Assembly (NCBI GenBank): GCA_910588165.1 | Contig: CAJUOR010000004.1 | Coordinates: 1 to 53,503 of the forward strand | Origin: an uncultured Thomasclavelia sp. | GTDB lineage: Bacteria; Bacillota_I; Bacilli_A; Erysipelotrichales; Coprobacillaceae | Direction of reading: 5' to 3' | Length of the DNA stretch: 53,503 nt | Part shown: in pieces, positions 17,645 through 25,832 of the stretch | How positions within the stretch are numbered: position 1 is the first letter of the stretch | Layout: each line of letters opens with the position of its first letter | Program-made: the position numbers and the translations under genes | Notes under the pieces: generated by a model | Seen by the model: only the letters and a program-made list of their open reading frames with translations | What the model was told of the DNA's origin: nothing | The model's database searches: none

Positions 17645-17694
17645 GTAGTTTTTAATCCTAAATTGTGGTAGAATAGAAGCACAAAGGAAGTGAT

Positions 17695-18594
17695 ATGATG
17701 AAGATAAAAACAAAATTGACATTAGGTTTTGTCGGAACAGCAGCCGTGAGCTTGGTTGTTTTTGATAAATGTCGCAAAGCCGGGCAGCAATTATTTGACA
17801 GAGCCTTTAGCACCAAAAAAAGAGAAGTAGATGAGCGATGTTGGTTGTATCAGAGCCCCTACGAAACATACCGGCTTAATAATAAAGAGGGCTTAAGTTT
17901 GACAGGGTATTATGTACCTAAGGAAAATCCTGATTTTACTTTTGTTATTATTCATGGTTATCATGGCGATGCTTTCCGTATGAGTGATTACGCTAAGGCT
18001 TTTTATGAAAACTTTAACTGTGATTTATTTCTTCCGGATTTAAGAGGGCATGGACAAAGCGAAGGTGAGTTTGTCGGTTACGGTTGGCAAGATAAAGAAG
18101 ATGTTAAGGAATGGGTAAAGATGTTATCTGAGTTACATCCAAACCGCAAGCTTGTCTTGTTTGGTTTATCTATGGGTGGTGGCACAGTTAATTTCTTGGC
18201 TAATCAAGATATGCCTAATGTCAAAATTTTAATTGAGGACTGTGGGTACAGTACTTTATATCAAGAATTGGATTTTCAATGCCGTTTAGAAACGAAGTTA
18301 CCGTTATGGCCGTTCTATTATGGTGTCAACCAAGAGGTTAGAAAATATTGTGGTTATCAAATCAGCGAAGCCAACGGGTTAGAGGCGGTAGGCAAAGCTA
18401 AGTATCCGATGTTGTTTATCCACGGTTTGAATGATGATGTTGTACCGACTAAGATGGTCTTTGATTTATATAATACTTGTACTTCTGAAAAGCAAATGTT
18501 TTTTGTGAAGGATACAGGTCACGCTGCTTCACTTAAAAATAGTTATAAGGCTTATATCGAAACGATGGCGGAATTTTTGAAAGAGCATTTATAA
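17695..18594 (+). CDS. Alpha/beta hydrolase, membrane-anchored
   Basis: Serine hydrolase of 299 residues. A hydrophobic segment near the N-terminus (LTLGFVGTAAVSLVVF) may anchor it. Fold motifs: HGYHGD near the oxyanion hole, DLRGHGQSEG, nucleophile elbow GLSMGGG, acid in HGLNDDVVP and histidine in DTGHAAS. These match the Firmicutes group often annotated as cell-surface hydrolase (YqkD-like). Two ATGs in a row (17695, 17698) follow AAGGAAG; either may serve. It is followed by a strong terminator. The ester or amide substrate is unknown. Confidence 0.85.
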   Translation: MMKIKTKLTLGFVGTAAVSLVVFDKCRKAGQQLFDRAFSTKKREVDERCWLYQSPYETYRLNNKEGLSLTGYYVPKENPDFTFVIIHGYHGDAFRMSDYAKAFYENFNCDLFLPDLRGHGQSEGEFVGYGWQDKEDVKEWVKMLSELHPNRKLVLFGLSMGGGTVNFLANQDMPNVKILIEDCGYSTLYQELDFQCRLETKLPLWPFYYGVNQEVRKYCGYQISEANGLEAVGKAKYPMLFIHGLNDDVVPTKMVFDLYNTCTSEKQMFFVKDTGHAASLKNSYKAYIETMAEFLKEHL

Positions 18595-18597
18595 ACC

Positions 18598-18635
18598 AAA
18601 AGGATTTCTTTCTATAAAGAGAAGAAATCCTTTTT
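18598..18635 (+). terminator. Terminator between the hydrolase gene and pyrC
   Basis: AAAGGATTTCTT pairs with AAGAAATCCTTT and is followed by TT. The convergent pyrC gene ends 26 bases further on and may share it. Confidence 0.8.
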
Positions 18636-18660
18636 AAATTGCTTTTTTTAAAATGTTAGT

Positions 18661-19935
18661 TTAGATATCATTTTCTATCCTATAAACGATTTTACCTTTG
18701 GCGATCGTCAACATGACTTGACCATGCATCTTCCTATGAAGGAATGGAGAATTTTGTGATTTAGATTTAAAATTCTCTACAATCCATGTTTGATTTGGGT
18801 TGACAATAACTAAGTTAGCTAATTTTCCTATATCTAAAGCAGTACGTATGCCTACTAGTTTTCCTGGATTAATGGCCATACGTTCGATTAAAGAAGTATC
18901 ATCAAGATAGTTGTTTCTCACTAATATTTCATTAGCTAAAGCATACGCTGTTTCTAAACCTAAAATACCACTTGGGGCTTGAAGTAAAGGTCGATTCTTT
19001 TCTTCTTGGCTATGGGGGGCATGGTCGGTAGCGATAATATCAATCGTTCCATCTTTTAAAGCCTCACAGATAGCAAGGCGGTCTTCTTCCTTTCTTAATG
19101 GTGGATTCATTTTAGCAAGACTGCCATGGGTTAAAACGGCTTGCTCAGTTAAAGTGAAGTGGTGTGGACAAGCTTCCGCATGAATATTTAAGCCTTCCAT
19201 TTTAGCTTTTTTGACTAACTTCAAAGACTCTAAACTTGAGATATGCTGAATATTGATAGTTGCTTTTGTTTCTTTGGCTAGTTCAATATCACGTTTAATC
19301 ATTTCGATTTCGGCTTGTTGGCTAGCACCTTTAAAGCCTAGTTGTTGACTGATAATTCCGTCATTAACACCGGTTTTACCAATAAAGTAAGGATCTTCTT
19401 CATGGAAACTAAGAGGTATATTTAAGCGACTGGCTTCTACCATAGCTTCTTTGACAAAGCTAGAATCTTTCAAAGGGATTCCATCATCAGTCAGCATTTT
19501 GACACCGGCCTTTTTTAAAGCCTCCATATCTGTTATAGCTTCCCCTTTGAAAGATTTGGAAATGGCAGCTGCTTGATAGACGTTGATTGCTAATTTGTCC
19601 ATTTTATGTTGATTGGCAAGATAGCTTTCGACACTATCAATAACAGGAACAGTATTTGCCATACATACAACATGGGTATAGCCACCTTTGGCAGCAGCTA
19701 AACTTCCGGTATAGATATCTTCTTTATAAGTTTGACCGGGATCTCTGAAATGGACATGGATATCTACAAAGCCAGGATAGCAAATTTGATTTGTCCCATC
19801 ATAGACTTGGTCTTTTTCTTGTGGTTCGATTTGACCGATATGACTAATGTTCCCATCTTCATCAAGGGCAATATCATTGATTTCATTTCTTTGATTTAGA
19901 GGGTCGATAATATGAACGTTTTTAATAATCAACAT
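18661..19935 (-). CDS. pyrC: Dihydroorotase
   Basis: Converts N-carbamoyl-aspartate to dihydroorotate in pyrimidine synthesis, in the cytosol. Motifs of the class I enzyme: HVHFRDPG binding zinc, IQHISS and ACPHHFTL for further zinc histidines, and the catalytic aspartate in ATDHAPH. Length 424. Other pyr genes are not near; its only partner is the HAD phosphatase gene that stops one base upstream. An allantoinase or hydantoinase is less likely given the DHAPH and MNPPLR motifs. Confidence 0.92.
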   Translation of the reverse strand: MLIIKNVHIIDPLNQRNEINDIALDEDGNISHIGQIEPQEKDQVYDGTNQICYPGFVDIHVHFRDPGQTYKEDIYTGSLAAAKGGYTHVVCMANTVPVIDSVESYLANQHKMDKLAINVYQAAAISKSFKGEAITDMEALKKAGVKMLTDDGIPLKDSSFVKEAMVEASRLNIPLSFHEEDPYFIGKTGVNDGIISQQLGFKGASQQAEIEMIKRDIELAKETKATINIQHISSLESLKLVKKAKMEGLNIHAEACPHHFTLTEQAVLTHGSLAKMNPPLRKEEDRLAICEALKDGTIDIIATDHAPHSQEEKNRPLLQAPSGILGLETAYALANEILVRNNYLDDTSLIERMAINPGKLVGIRTALDIGKLANLVIVNPNQTWIVENFKSKSQNSPFLHRKMHGQVMLTIAKGKIVYRIENDI

Positions 19936-19936
19936 A

Positions 19937-20704
19937 CTAATCCTCCTTGGTTAACAGCTTAATGGCCTCGCTAATATCGGCTACAATATGTTTGGCATTA
20001 GCTTTGACACTCGCTTCACTTGTATGGAAAGTGAAAGAAGTTGGGGCAGCCTGCAGCATACTGATATCGTTAAAGGAATCACCAATGGTGGCAATATCCT
20101 CAAAACGAATCGGCAAATAGTTTTCTAATGTCTTGATGGCTTTGCCTTTTGAAAAACCTTTAGGTGTAATATCTAAATTTAAAACGTTATGATGAATTTC
20201 AATTTCATCATCTAACTTTGATTTTAAGATTTCCTTGACACGCTCTAAGGTATCCATATTCTCAAAAGCGATATGTAGGGAATCAAAAGTATTTTCTAAT
20301 GCTTCGTCGATATCTTGAATGATTTTACCTCGTCGATTTAAAGAGGTATTTGGGTGAAGCAAATAGTAATTTTCTTCATGACAGAAAAGGATTTGGGCTT
20401 CTTTTTCATGTTCTATAGCTGTGACTATTTTTCTGATTGTTTCTTTGCTTAGTCTATGTTGATAGATAAAATGACCGTTTTCGTCTGCCAACGCAGCCCC
20501 GCTGACTAAGATATAGAAATCTAAATGAATATCTTGCTCGTTTAAGGCGTGGTGAATTCCAGCTAAAGTTCTACCTGAACAAATGCCGAATAGGTTACCA
20601 GCCTTTTGAAACGCTTTAATAGCTTCAATATCTTGGGGTTTAACTTTAGGTGTTTGATGATTAAAATACAATGTTCCATCTAAATCGCTTGCCAAAAGTT
20701 TCAT
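19937..20704 (-). CDS. Cof-type HAD phosphatase
   Basis: Cytosolic haloacid-dehalogenase-superfamily phosphatase with a C2 cap. Motif I is DLDGTLYF (residues 7-14), motif II SGRT, motif III the lysine before the loop FSKGKAIK, and motif IV GDSFNDISML. Length 255. Such enzymes usually dephosphorylate sugar phosphates, nucleotides or flavin precursors, and the sequence does not tell which. It leads a two-gene minus-strand unit with pyrC; its own start has AGGAGATG upstream. Confidence 0.88.
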   Translation of the reverse strand: MKLLASDLDGTLYFNHQTPKVKPQDIEAIKAFQKAGNLFGICSGRTLAGIHHALNEQDIHLDFYILVSGAALADENGHFIYQHRLSKETIRKIVTAIEHEKEAQILFCHEENYYLLHPNTSLNRRGKIIQDIDEALENTFDSLHIAFENMDTLERVKEILKSKLDDEIEIHHNVLNLDITPKGFSKGKAIKTLENYLPIRFEDIATIGDSFNDISMLQAAPTSFTFHTSEASVKANAKHIVADISEAIKLLTKED

Positions 20705-20843
20705 CGAATCATCTCCTTTTTAATTTTTAAATAGTTAATGCCATTCTGGATTGCTTAACTTTCTACGCTTTATTTTACCTTTTTTTTAAATATCAGGCAA
20801 CTATTTTTAAAGTTTGAAAATAATGGGAAAATGGCTTTGGCTT

Positions 20844-20852
20844 TGGTATAAT
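20844..20852 (+). promoter_or_regulatory. Extended -10 promoter of the plus-strand HAD gene
   Basis: TGGTATAAT is an extended -10 element 26 bases upstream of the HAD start; no clear -35 is seen, as is common for this class. Confidence 0.6.
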
Positions 20853-20877
20853 AGGACAAGATAATAGGAGGGACAAT

Positions 20878-21663
20878 ATGCGAAAAAAATATTTTTTCTT
20901 TGATATTGACGGGACATTGACAGATCGAAATCCGGGTGGAGAAATCCCGGCTTCAACGCATGAGGCTTTACGCAAGCTAAGGGAAAACGGGCATTTTGTA
21001 GCAATTGCCACGGGACGTTCTGAAAATATGGCTCATCAGTTTGCTAAGTTATGCCAAATAGATAATATGGTGCATGATGGTGGGAATGGGTTAAGTGTTA
21101 ATGGGAAGATTGTTTATATTAAGCCACTTGATAGCGTCAAAGCATGGAAAGTTGTTAAGGAATGTCAGGCTAAAAAAATTCCTTATTGTATATCAATTAA
21201 CAATTCGCCTAATCGTTATAGCGATAATGATGATATAGCTAAAGCCAATCCGGATATGGAACTGTTTTCTAGTTTCCATATTTTACCTGTTGTTGATGAA
21301 ACAACCATTCCGGAAATTCATAAAATCTTTATCGGGCTATATCCGGGACAAGAAGACCAATTAGAGTCAAGAGGGGAATTAGGCTATTCTAGGTATCATG
21401 ATAATCATATTATTATTGAACCGGACGATAAAGTGCAAGGCATTAAAGATATGATGGCTTATTTGCAGGCGGATTATGAAGATGTTGTAGTTTTTGGTGA
21501 TGGGCACAATGATTTAACGATGATGAGAAGTGCGCCTATTGCCATCGCAATGGGGAATGCAATTGATGAAGTTAAAAAAGTAGCTACTTTCGTAACTAAA
21601 CGAAGTGATGAGGATGGCATTTATTATGCTTGTCGACATTTCGGTTGGATAGATGACAACTAA
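20878..21663 (+). CDS. Cof-type HAD phosphatase (second copy)
   Basis: Second HAD-superfamily C2-cap phosphatase, 261 residues. Motif I is DIDGTLTDRN, motif II ATGRSE and motif IV GDGHNDLTMM. It is divergent from the other HAD gene and only distantly similar in sequence. The start has AGGAGGG six bases upstream. Substrate unknown. Confidence 0.88.
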   Translation: MRKKYFFFDIDGTLTDRNPGGEIPASTHEALRKLRENGHFVAIATGRSENMAHQFAKLCQIDNMVHDGGNGLSVNGKIVYIKPLDSVKAWKVVKECQAKKIPYCISINNSPNRYSDNDDIAKANPDMELFSSFHILPVVDETTIPEIHKIFIGLYPGQEDQLESRGELGYSRYHDNHIIIEPDDKVQGIKDMMAYLQADYEDVVVFGDGHNDLTMMRSAPIAIAMGNAIDEVKKVATFVTKRSDEDGIYYACRHFGWIDDN

Positions 21664-21680
21664 GAAACTAAACGTAAACA

Positions 21681-21714
21681 AAAGGCTACAGTTAATCAAC
21701 TGTAACCTTTTTAC
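21681..21714 (+). terminator. Terminator between the HAD and ABC ATPase genes
   Basis: AAAGGCTACAGTT pairs with AACTGTAACCTTT (one mismatch) over an AATC loop, followed by TT. It can act on both converging transcripts. Confidence 0.7.
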
Positions 21715-21715
21715 T

Positions 21716-22720
21716 TTAGGATAAAAGCATACGGTCAGATAGACTATTTTGATCTAATTGACTTTCAAATAGGGCAAGTAAGTCTTTGACTTCCAGTCCT
21801 GTTTTTTGTTCCTCTTTAATATCTAAGACAAGATTACCGTTGTCCATCATCCATAAACGATTGCCATAAGTTAAAGCATCTTTCATATTGTGTGTAATCA
21901 TGATAGCAGTCAGATGATGCGTACCGATAATCTGATTGGTGAGATCTAAGACTTTTTTAGCTGTTTTAGGATCAAGCGCTGCTGTGTGTTCATCTAGCAA
22001 CAATAAACTCGGTTTAGTGAGATTATTCAAAATCGTTTGAAGTTTCTCTTGTTGCAAAGGGGTAATCTCTGCCACTTTTTTCTTTAAAATGACTTCTAAT
22101 TCACTATCCCAAGGTAATTGTTGTTTATCTTTATGGCTTAAATGCCGATGATAGAAAGGTGTTCTACCTTTATGCAAGGCAAATAGAATATTTGCTTCGA
22201 CAGTTTCATTTAAGCTGATTTTTTGCATCATCGTTGCCATGAGTAAGGTAATCGCTTGTCTTTGCCCACCGGACAGCAAACCGACTTTAGTTGTCAGACG
22301 CTCTTCTAAACCTAAATCTAGGGTTTTGAGCTGTTCTTTGAAAAAGGCTTTTTCTTTAGCGGAGATGCCCCAACATAAATTGCGATGTTTACCTCTGCGT
22401 AGTGCCATCGCTAAGTTTTCTTCGATAGTCATATCAGCACAAGTTCCCATCATGGGATCTTGGAAAACACGTCCGATATAGCGAGCTCTTTGATGCTCGG
22501 ATAAGTTTTCAATTGCCGTCTGATTGATAATGATTTGACCACGATCGGCAAGATAAGAGCCGGCAATAAGATTTAGTAAGGTACTTTTTCCGGCTCCATT
22601 CCCACCGATAACAGTTACGAAATCACCGTTATTTAATTTTAAGGAAATATCTCTAATCGCTGTTTTCTGATTAACAGTTCCCGGGTTGAAGGTTTTAGAG
22701 AGATGGTTAATTTCTAACAT
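21716..22720 (-). CDS. ABC importer ATPase with an unusual ~70-residue insertion
   Basis: Cytosolic ATPase of a TrpXYZ/YkjB-type importer. Walker A is GGNGAGKS (39-46), the Q-loop lies in VFQDPM, the signature is LSGGQ (149-153), Walker B is SLLLLDE (about 238-244) and the H-loop is in MITHNM. In relatives the signature helix (QRQAITLLMATM) runs almost directly into KPxLLLLDEHTAALDP. Here about 70 residues (roughly 165-235) lie between them, raising the length to 334 against about 260. The insert begins ETVEANILFALHKGR, which resembles the protein's own MTIEENLAMALRRGK segment (residues 97-111), so it may be a diverged partial duplication. The start overlaps the permease gene by seven bases. 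Confidence 0.88.
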   Translation of the reverse strand: MLEINHLSKTFNPGTVNQKTAIRDISLKLNNGDFVTVIGGNGAGKSTLLNLIAGSYLADRGQIIINQTAIENLSEHQRARYIGRVFQDPMMGTCADMTIEENLAMALRRGKHRNLCWGISAKEKAFFKEQLKTLDLGLEERLTTKVGLLSGGQRQAITLLMATMMQKISLNETVEANILFALHKGRTPFYHRHLSHKDKQQLPWDSELEVILKKKVAEITPLQQEKLQTILNNLTKPSLLLLDEHTAALDPKTAKKVLDLTNQIIGTHHLTAIMITHNMKDALTYGNRLWMMDNGNLVLDIKEEQKTGLEVKDLLALFESQLDQNSLSDRMLLS

Positions 22721-23610
22721 TGATGTTTCCTCCTTAAATGTGCGGTAAATGAAGCTTTAATTTGCGGTAATGAGATAGCAATCGCAACTAAAATAGCTGT
22801 AAATAACCGCATATCATTGGCAGGTAGACCGGCATCTAGTACTAAAGCGACAATGATACGATAGATAATAGAGCCGACGCCTACACCAATTAAACTAAGC
22901 AGTAAATGTTTGCGTCCGAAGAAAACTTCTCCGATGATAACAGAAGCCAAACCGATAACAATGGCTCCGATTCCCATTCCCACATCAGCATAGCCATTAT
23001 ATTGGGCAACTAAGCCCCCGGACATAGCAATAAGGGCATTACCGATCATTAAGCCAACAACTTTCATGAAATCGGTATTAACACCTGAAGCACGAATCAT
23101 TTGTTCATTATTACCCGTTGCTCTTAAGGCATAGCCGATTTCGGTGTTGAGTAAAAGATAAAGTAATGCAATAATCAAGATTAAGATAACTGCACCGATA
23201 ATTAAAGCGACATCTCTTTGCTTGGCAAAGCCTAGTAGATTTGCCCATCTAGCTAAAAGGGTATCCTGATTAGTCAATGAGATATTAGCTTGTCCCATGA
23301 TGCGTAAATTAATCGAATAAATGCCTGTCATAGATAAAATACCCGCCAGAAGCGTCGGAATCTTTAATTTGGTATGCATTAGACCGGTTACTAATCCGGC
23401 TAAGGCACCTGCCACCATACTAGCTCCAATCGCTATATAAGGATTCATTTCATTGATGGTGCAGAAAGCTAATGTTGCTGCACCTAGTGTAAAACTTCCT
23501 TCCGAGGTTAAATCAGATATATCTAAAATTCTATAAGTCATGTAGATACCAATGGCCATAATTGCCCATAATAAGCCTAAGCCAATTGCACCTTTCATAA
23601 TCTCTAACAC
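22714..23610 (-). CDS. ABC importer permease (TrpZ-like)
   Basis: Integral membrane subunit with about eight hydrophobic segments, 298 residues, of the branched-chain-amino-acid-type permease fold. It opens with LGLLWAIMAIGIYMTYRILDISDLTSEGS. It pairs with the adjacent ATPase (7-base overlap) and substrate-binding lipoprotein. The T-box leader upstream of the operon implies that an amino acid is the cargo. Confidence 0.85.
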   Translation of the reverse strand: MLEIMKGAIGLGLLWAIMAIGIYMTYRILDISDLTSEGSFTLGAATLAFCTINEMNPYIAIGASMVAGALAGLVTGLMHTKLKIPTLLAGILSMTGIYSINLRIMGQANISLTNQDTLLARWANLLGFAKQRDVALIIGAVILILIIALLYLLLNTEIGYALRATGNNEQMIRASGVNTDFMKVVGLMIGNALIAMSGGLVAQYNGYADVGMGIGAIVIGLASVIIGEVFFGRKHLLLSLIGVGVGSIIYRIIVALVLDAGLPANDMRLFTAILVAIAISLPQIKASFTAHLRRKHQC

Positions 23611-23634
23611 TTTGTTCCCCCTGCTTTCTATGAA

Positions 23635-24621
23635 TTACTCGACATTTAAGGCCTGAGCACTTTCTTTTAAGTTATCAGGTAAAGTTAAACCTAACTTGTT
23701 TAAAACATTCGGATTATAGATGGTAATGGCATCTTTACTATCTAAAATACCGATAGGCATAGATTCAGGCTTAGCTTCACCACGTAAGATTTTAGCCATC
23801 ATATGTCCTGTTTCTTCACCTAATTTATAGTAGCTAATACCGTAAGTTGCTAAACCGCCGTCTTTACACATTTCTTCAACTGCAACAACACAAGGGATTT
23901 TTTCATCACAAGTAATTTGTTCAACAGCACCCATAGCAGAAGCAATCACGTTATCTGATGGAATGTATAAGGCATCAATATCGTCAGCCATGCTTGTTAA
24001 TGTATCGGTGATTGTGGTTTGATCGGCAATAGTTTTGATTTCGCATTTCAAACCTAAACCTTCAATAGCTTTTTTAGCTTGATTAGCTTGAATTTCAGAA
24101 TTGATTTCACTTGAAGTGTATAAAATACCGATTGTTTTAGCTTCAGGTGCTAACATCGTTAATAATTCAATCTGTTTTTCAATTGGAGCAGCATCGCTCA
24201 TACCGGTCACATTGCCACCCGGTTTTTCGTTTGAATCCACTAAACCGGCTTCTACGTAGTCGGTAATTGAAGAACCTACAATCGGAATGTCGCTTGTTTC
24301 ATTGCTTAATGTTTGAGCAGCACCTGTACCAATCGCTAAAATCGCATCATTTTTGTCAGCGACTAACTTTTGAGCCATTGAGGTTAGGGTATCTGTACTG
24401 TTAGTTCCGACTTGTAAATCATAAATAACATTTTCGCCCTCGATGAAGCCTTCTTCTGTCATGGCAGCTTTAAATCCCTCATAAGCTTGATCTAAAGAAC
24501 CATGAGCCATGATTTGCAGAATACCGATATGGGTCATGTCATCATTTTCTTTGTTTTCTTTTGATGAGCAACCGCTCAATAATAGCTCTATACAAAGAGC
24601 TAAACTCAATAATTTTTTCAT
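23635..24621 (-). CDS. ABC substrate-binding lipoprotein (TrpX-like)
   Basis: Surface-anchored binding protein of the ABC_sub_bind (PF04392-type) family, 328 residues. A short signal peptide ends in the lipobox LLSGCSS. The periplasmic-binding fold follows (GILQIMAHGSLDQAYEGF near the start, AIGTGAAQTL, GILYTSSEINS, DALYIPSDNV). This family includes the streptococcal tryptophan transporter TrpX. The start has AAGGAGAA upstream, and the gene is the first of a three-gene operon under a T-box. Ligand: an aromatic amino acid is the best inference. Confidence 0.85.
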   Translation of the reverse strand: MKKLLSLALCIELLLSGCSSKENKENDDMTHIGILQIMAHGSLDQAYEGFKAAMTEEGFIEGENVIYDLQVGTNSTDTLTSMAQKLVADKNDAILAIGTGAAQTLSNETSDIPIVGSSITDYVEAGLVDSNEKPGGNVTGMSDAAPIEKQIELLTMLAPEAKTIGILYTSSEINSEIQANQAKKAIEGLGLKCEIKTIADQTTITDTLTSMADDIDALYIPSDNVIASAMGAVEQITCDEKIPCVVAVEEMCKDGGLATYGISYYKLGEETGHMMAKILRGEAKPESMPIGILDSKDAITIYNPNVLNKLGLTLPDNLKESAQALNVE

Positions 24622-24660
24622 TTTTCTTTTCTCCTTTGTCTTTTAATTGACTACCTATAA

Positions 24661-24961
24661 CAAAAAAGCTCCCGTCCTATCCCTAATGGGATAGAGGACG
24701 AGAGCATTGGCTTCGTGGTTCCACCTCTTATTCACTGATTTCTCACAAAATCAGACTCACCAAGTACGCATAGGATACTATGTTCATACTTTGACACGTT
24801 AACGGGTGCATCCGGATATGCCTACTGAAATTTCTTTGTTCAGCACTCAGCTCCATGTTGAATCGTAAACAGTTATCTGATTCTTTTCACCAACCAGAAC
24901 CTCTCTATAAGACACGCTTGTTTACTCTTTCCATTTCTTTGCCTTTTCATAAGTAGTTGTT
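24661..24961 (-). ncRNA. T-box riboswitch controlling the ABC importer operon
   Basis: Reading the minus strand, stem I carries AGAGAGG and GGTTGGTGAAAAG. The T-box consensus AGGTGGAACCACG is at about 24709-24725, and a strong terminator (GGGATAGGACGGGAGC with T6) at 24661-24705. Uncharged tRNA would pair with the T-box and prevent the terminator. Aligning stem I with the asnS and oppA leaders in this window puts TTC (Phe) in the specifier position (24860-24862, followed by A). A TGG (Trp) triplet lies seven bases further on (24853-24855). The amino acid is therefore aromatic, but the exact codon is uncertain. Confidence 0.85.
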
Positions 24962-24967
24962 GATAAT

Positions 24968-24996
24968 ATTTTATGCAAAAAAAATTTATTTGTCAA
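24968..24996 (-). promoter_or_regulatory. Promoter of the T-box/ABC operon
   Basis: On the minus strand, TTGACA (24991-24996) and TAAAAT (24968-24973) are 17 bases apart, placing the transcript start near 24961, just ahead of the T-box. Confidence 0.75.
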
Positions 24997-25016
24997 TACT
25001 CAAGTGAAATTTTTGT

Positions 25017-25748
25017 TTAGAAAGAAATATGCAACAACATCATTAACGTAAATCCTAAAAATAGGGCAAATGTTGCTAATGGTCGATTTTGGTGTGACCA
25101 AGCATCGGGAATGATTTCTTCAATGACGGTATATAATAGAATACCTGCGGCAAAACCAAGTAGACTATCCATGAGCGAAACAAAGATATTAGATAGCAAA
25201 AGACCAAGAATACAAGCGGGAATCTCTAGGAAACTTAACGCTTCGGCAATGAGAAAGACTTGTCTTTTAGATTTAAAGTGTTGTAGTAGGGGAATAGCGG
25301 TGGCAATTCCTTCGGGCAAGTTTTGTAGACATAGAGCCAATACTAACATTTGGACAACTTCGCTTTCTTGCCCGCTTAAACTTAAACCTAAAGCCAAACC
25401 TTGAGGAATATTGTGTAAGGCAATAGTTAATAACAGTCGAGAATATTTAGGTAAGGGAATACCTAAACCCTCGATTTCATGGGTTAAGGCACTTTCATGG
25501 GGGATTAGTCTATCTAATAAACTCATGAAAAGCACGCCAATCATAAAAAACAGAACCGTGCCATAGCTGTTATTTTCTATTCCGGGTAGAAGCAAGGATA
25601 GAAAACACGCCGCTAACATAATGCCTGCAGCACTGCCATACAGAAAAGACATCGCTTTTTCTTTTAAATGCTCTGTTATAAAAATTGAAGAGGCTCCTAG
25701 GGAACTAGCCAAATAGGTAGCACATAAACACCAAAACACATCATACAT
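25017..25748 (-). CDS. ZIP-family metal transporter
   Basis: Membrane divalent-metal transporter (zinc, iron or manganese) of 243 residues with about eight hydrophobic helices. The two signature helices are ALHNIPQGLALG and CLQNLPEGIATAIP. In most ZIP proteins the first reads HNxPEG, so a metal-binding glutamate is replaced by glutamine here. The ATG at 25748 is preferred because AGGAG lies nine bases upstream; an in-frame TTG at 25757 directly follows that site. No clear terminator follows before the T-box promoter. Confidence 0.88.
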   Translation of the reverse strand: MYDVFWCLCATYLASSLGASSIFITEHLKEKAMSFLYGSAAGIMLAACFLSLLLPGIENNSYGTVLFFMIGVLFMSLLDRLIPHESALTHEIEGLGIPLPKYSRLLLTIALHNIPQGLALGLSLSGQESEVVQMLVLALCLQNLPEGIATAIPLLQHFKSKRQVFLIAEALSFLEIPACILGLLLSNIFVSLMDSLLGFAAGILLYTVIEEIIPDAWSHQNRPLATFALFLGFTLMMLLHISF

Positions 25749-25806
25749 TATTATCAACTCCTATGTATTATATGTGTTAAAATGGTTTAGATATAGGCTT
25801 TTGAGA

Positions 25807-25832
25807 TAATAAAAAGACCGCTCTTGCGGTCT
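25807..25832 (-). terminator. Terminator after the TPR protein gene
   Basis: On the minus strand GACCGC-AAGA-GCGGTC is followed by TTTTTATT. The gene's stop codon touches the stem. Confidence 0.8.

Noticed and set aside
22239..22481. 80-codon plus-strand frame over the ABC ATPase gene
   Set aside because: It has no ribosome-binding site and lies opposite the conserved LSGGQ region.
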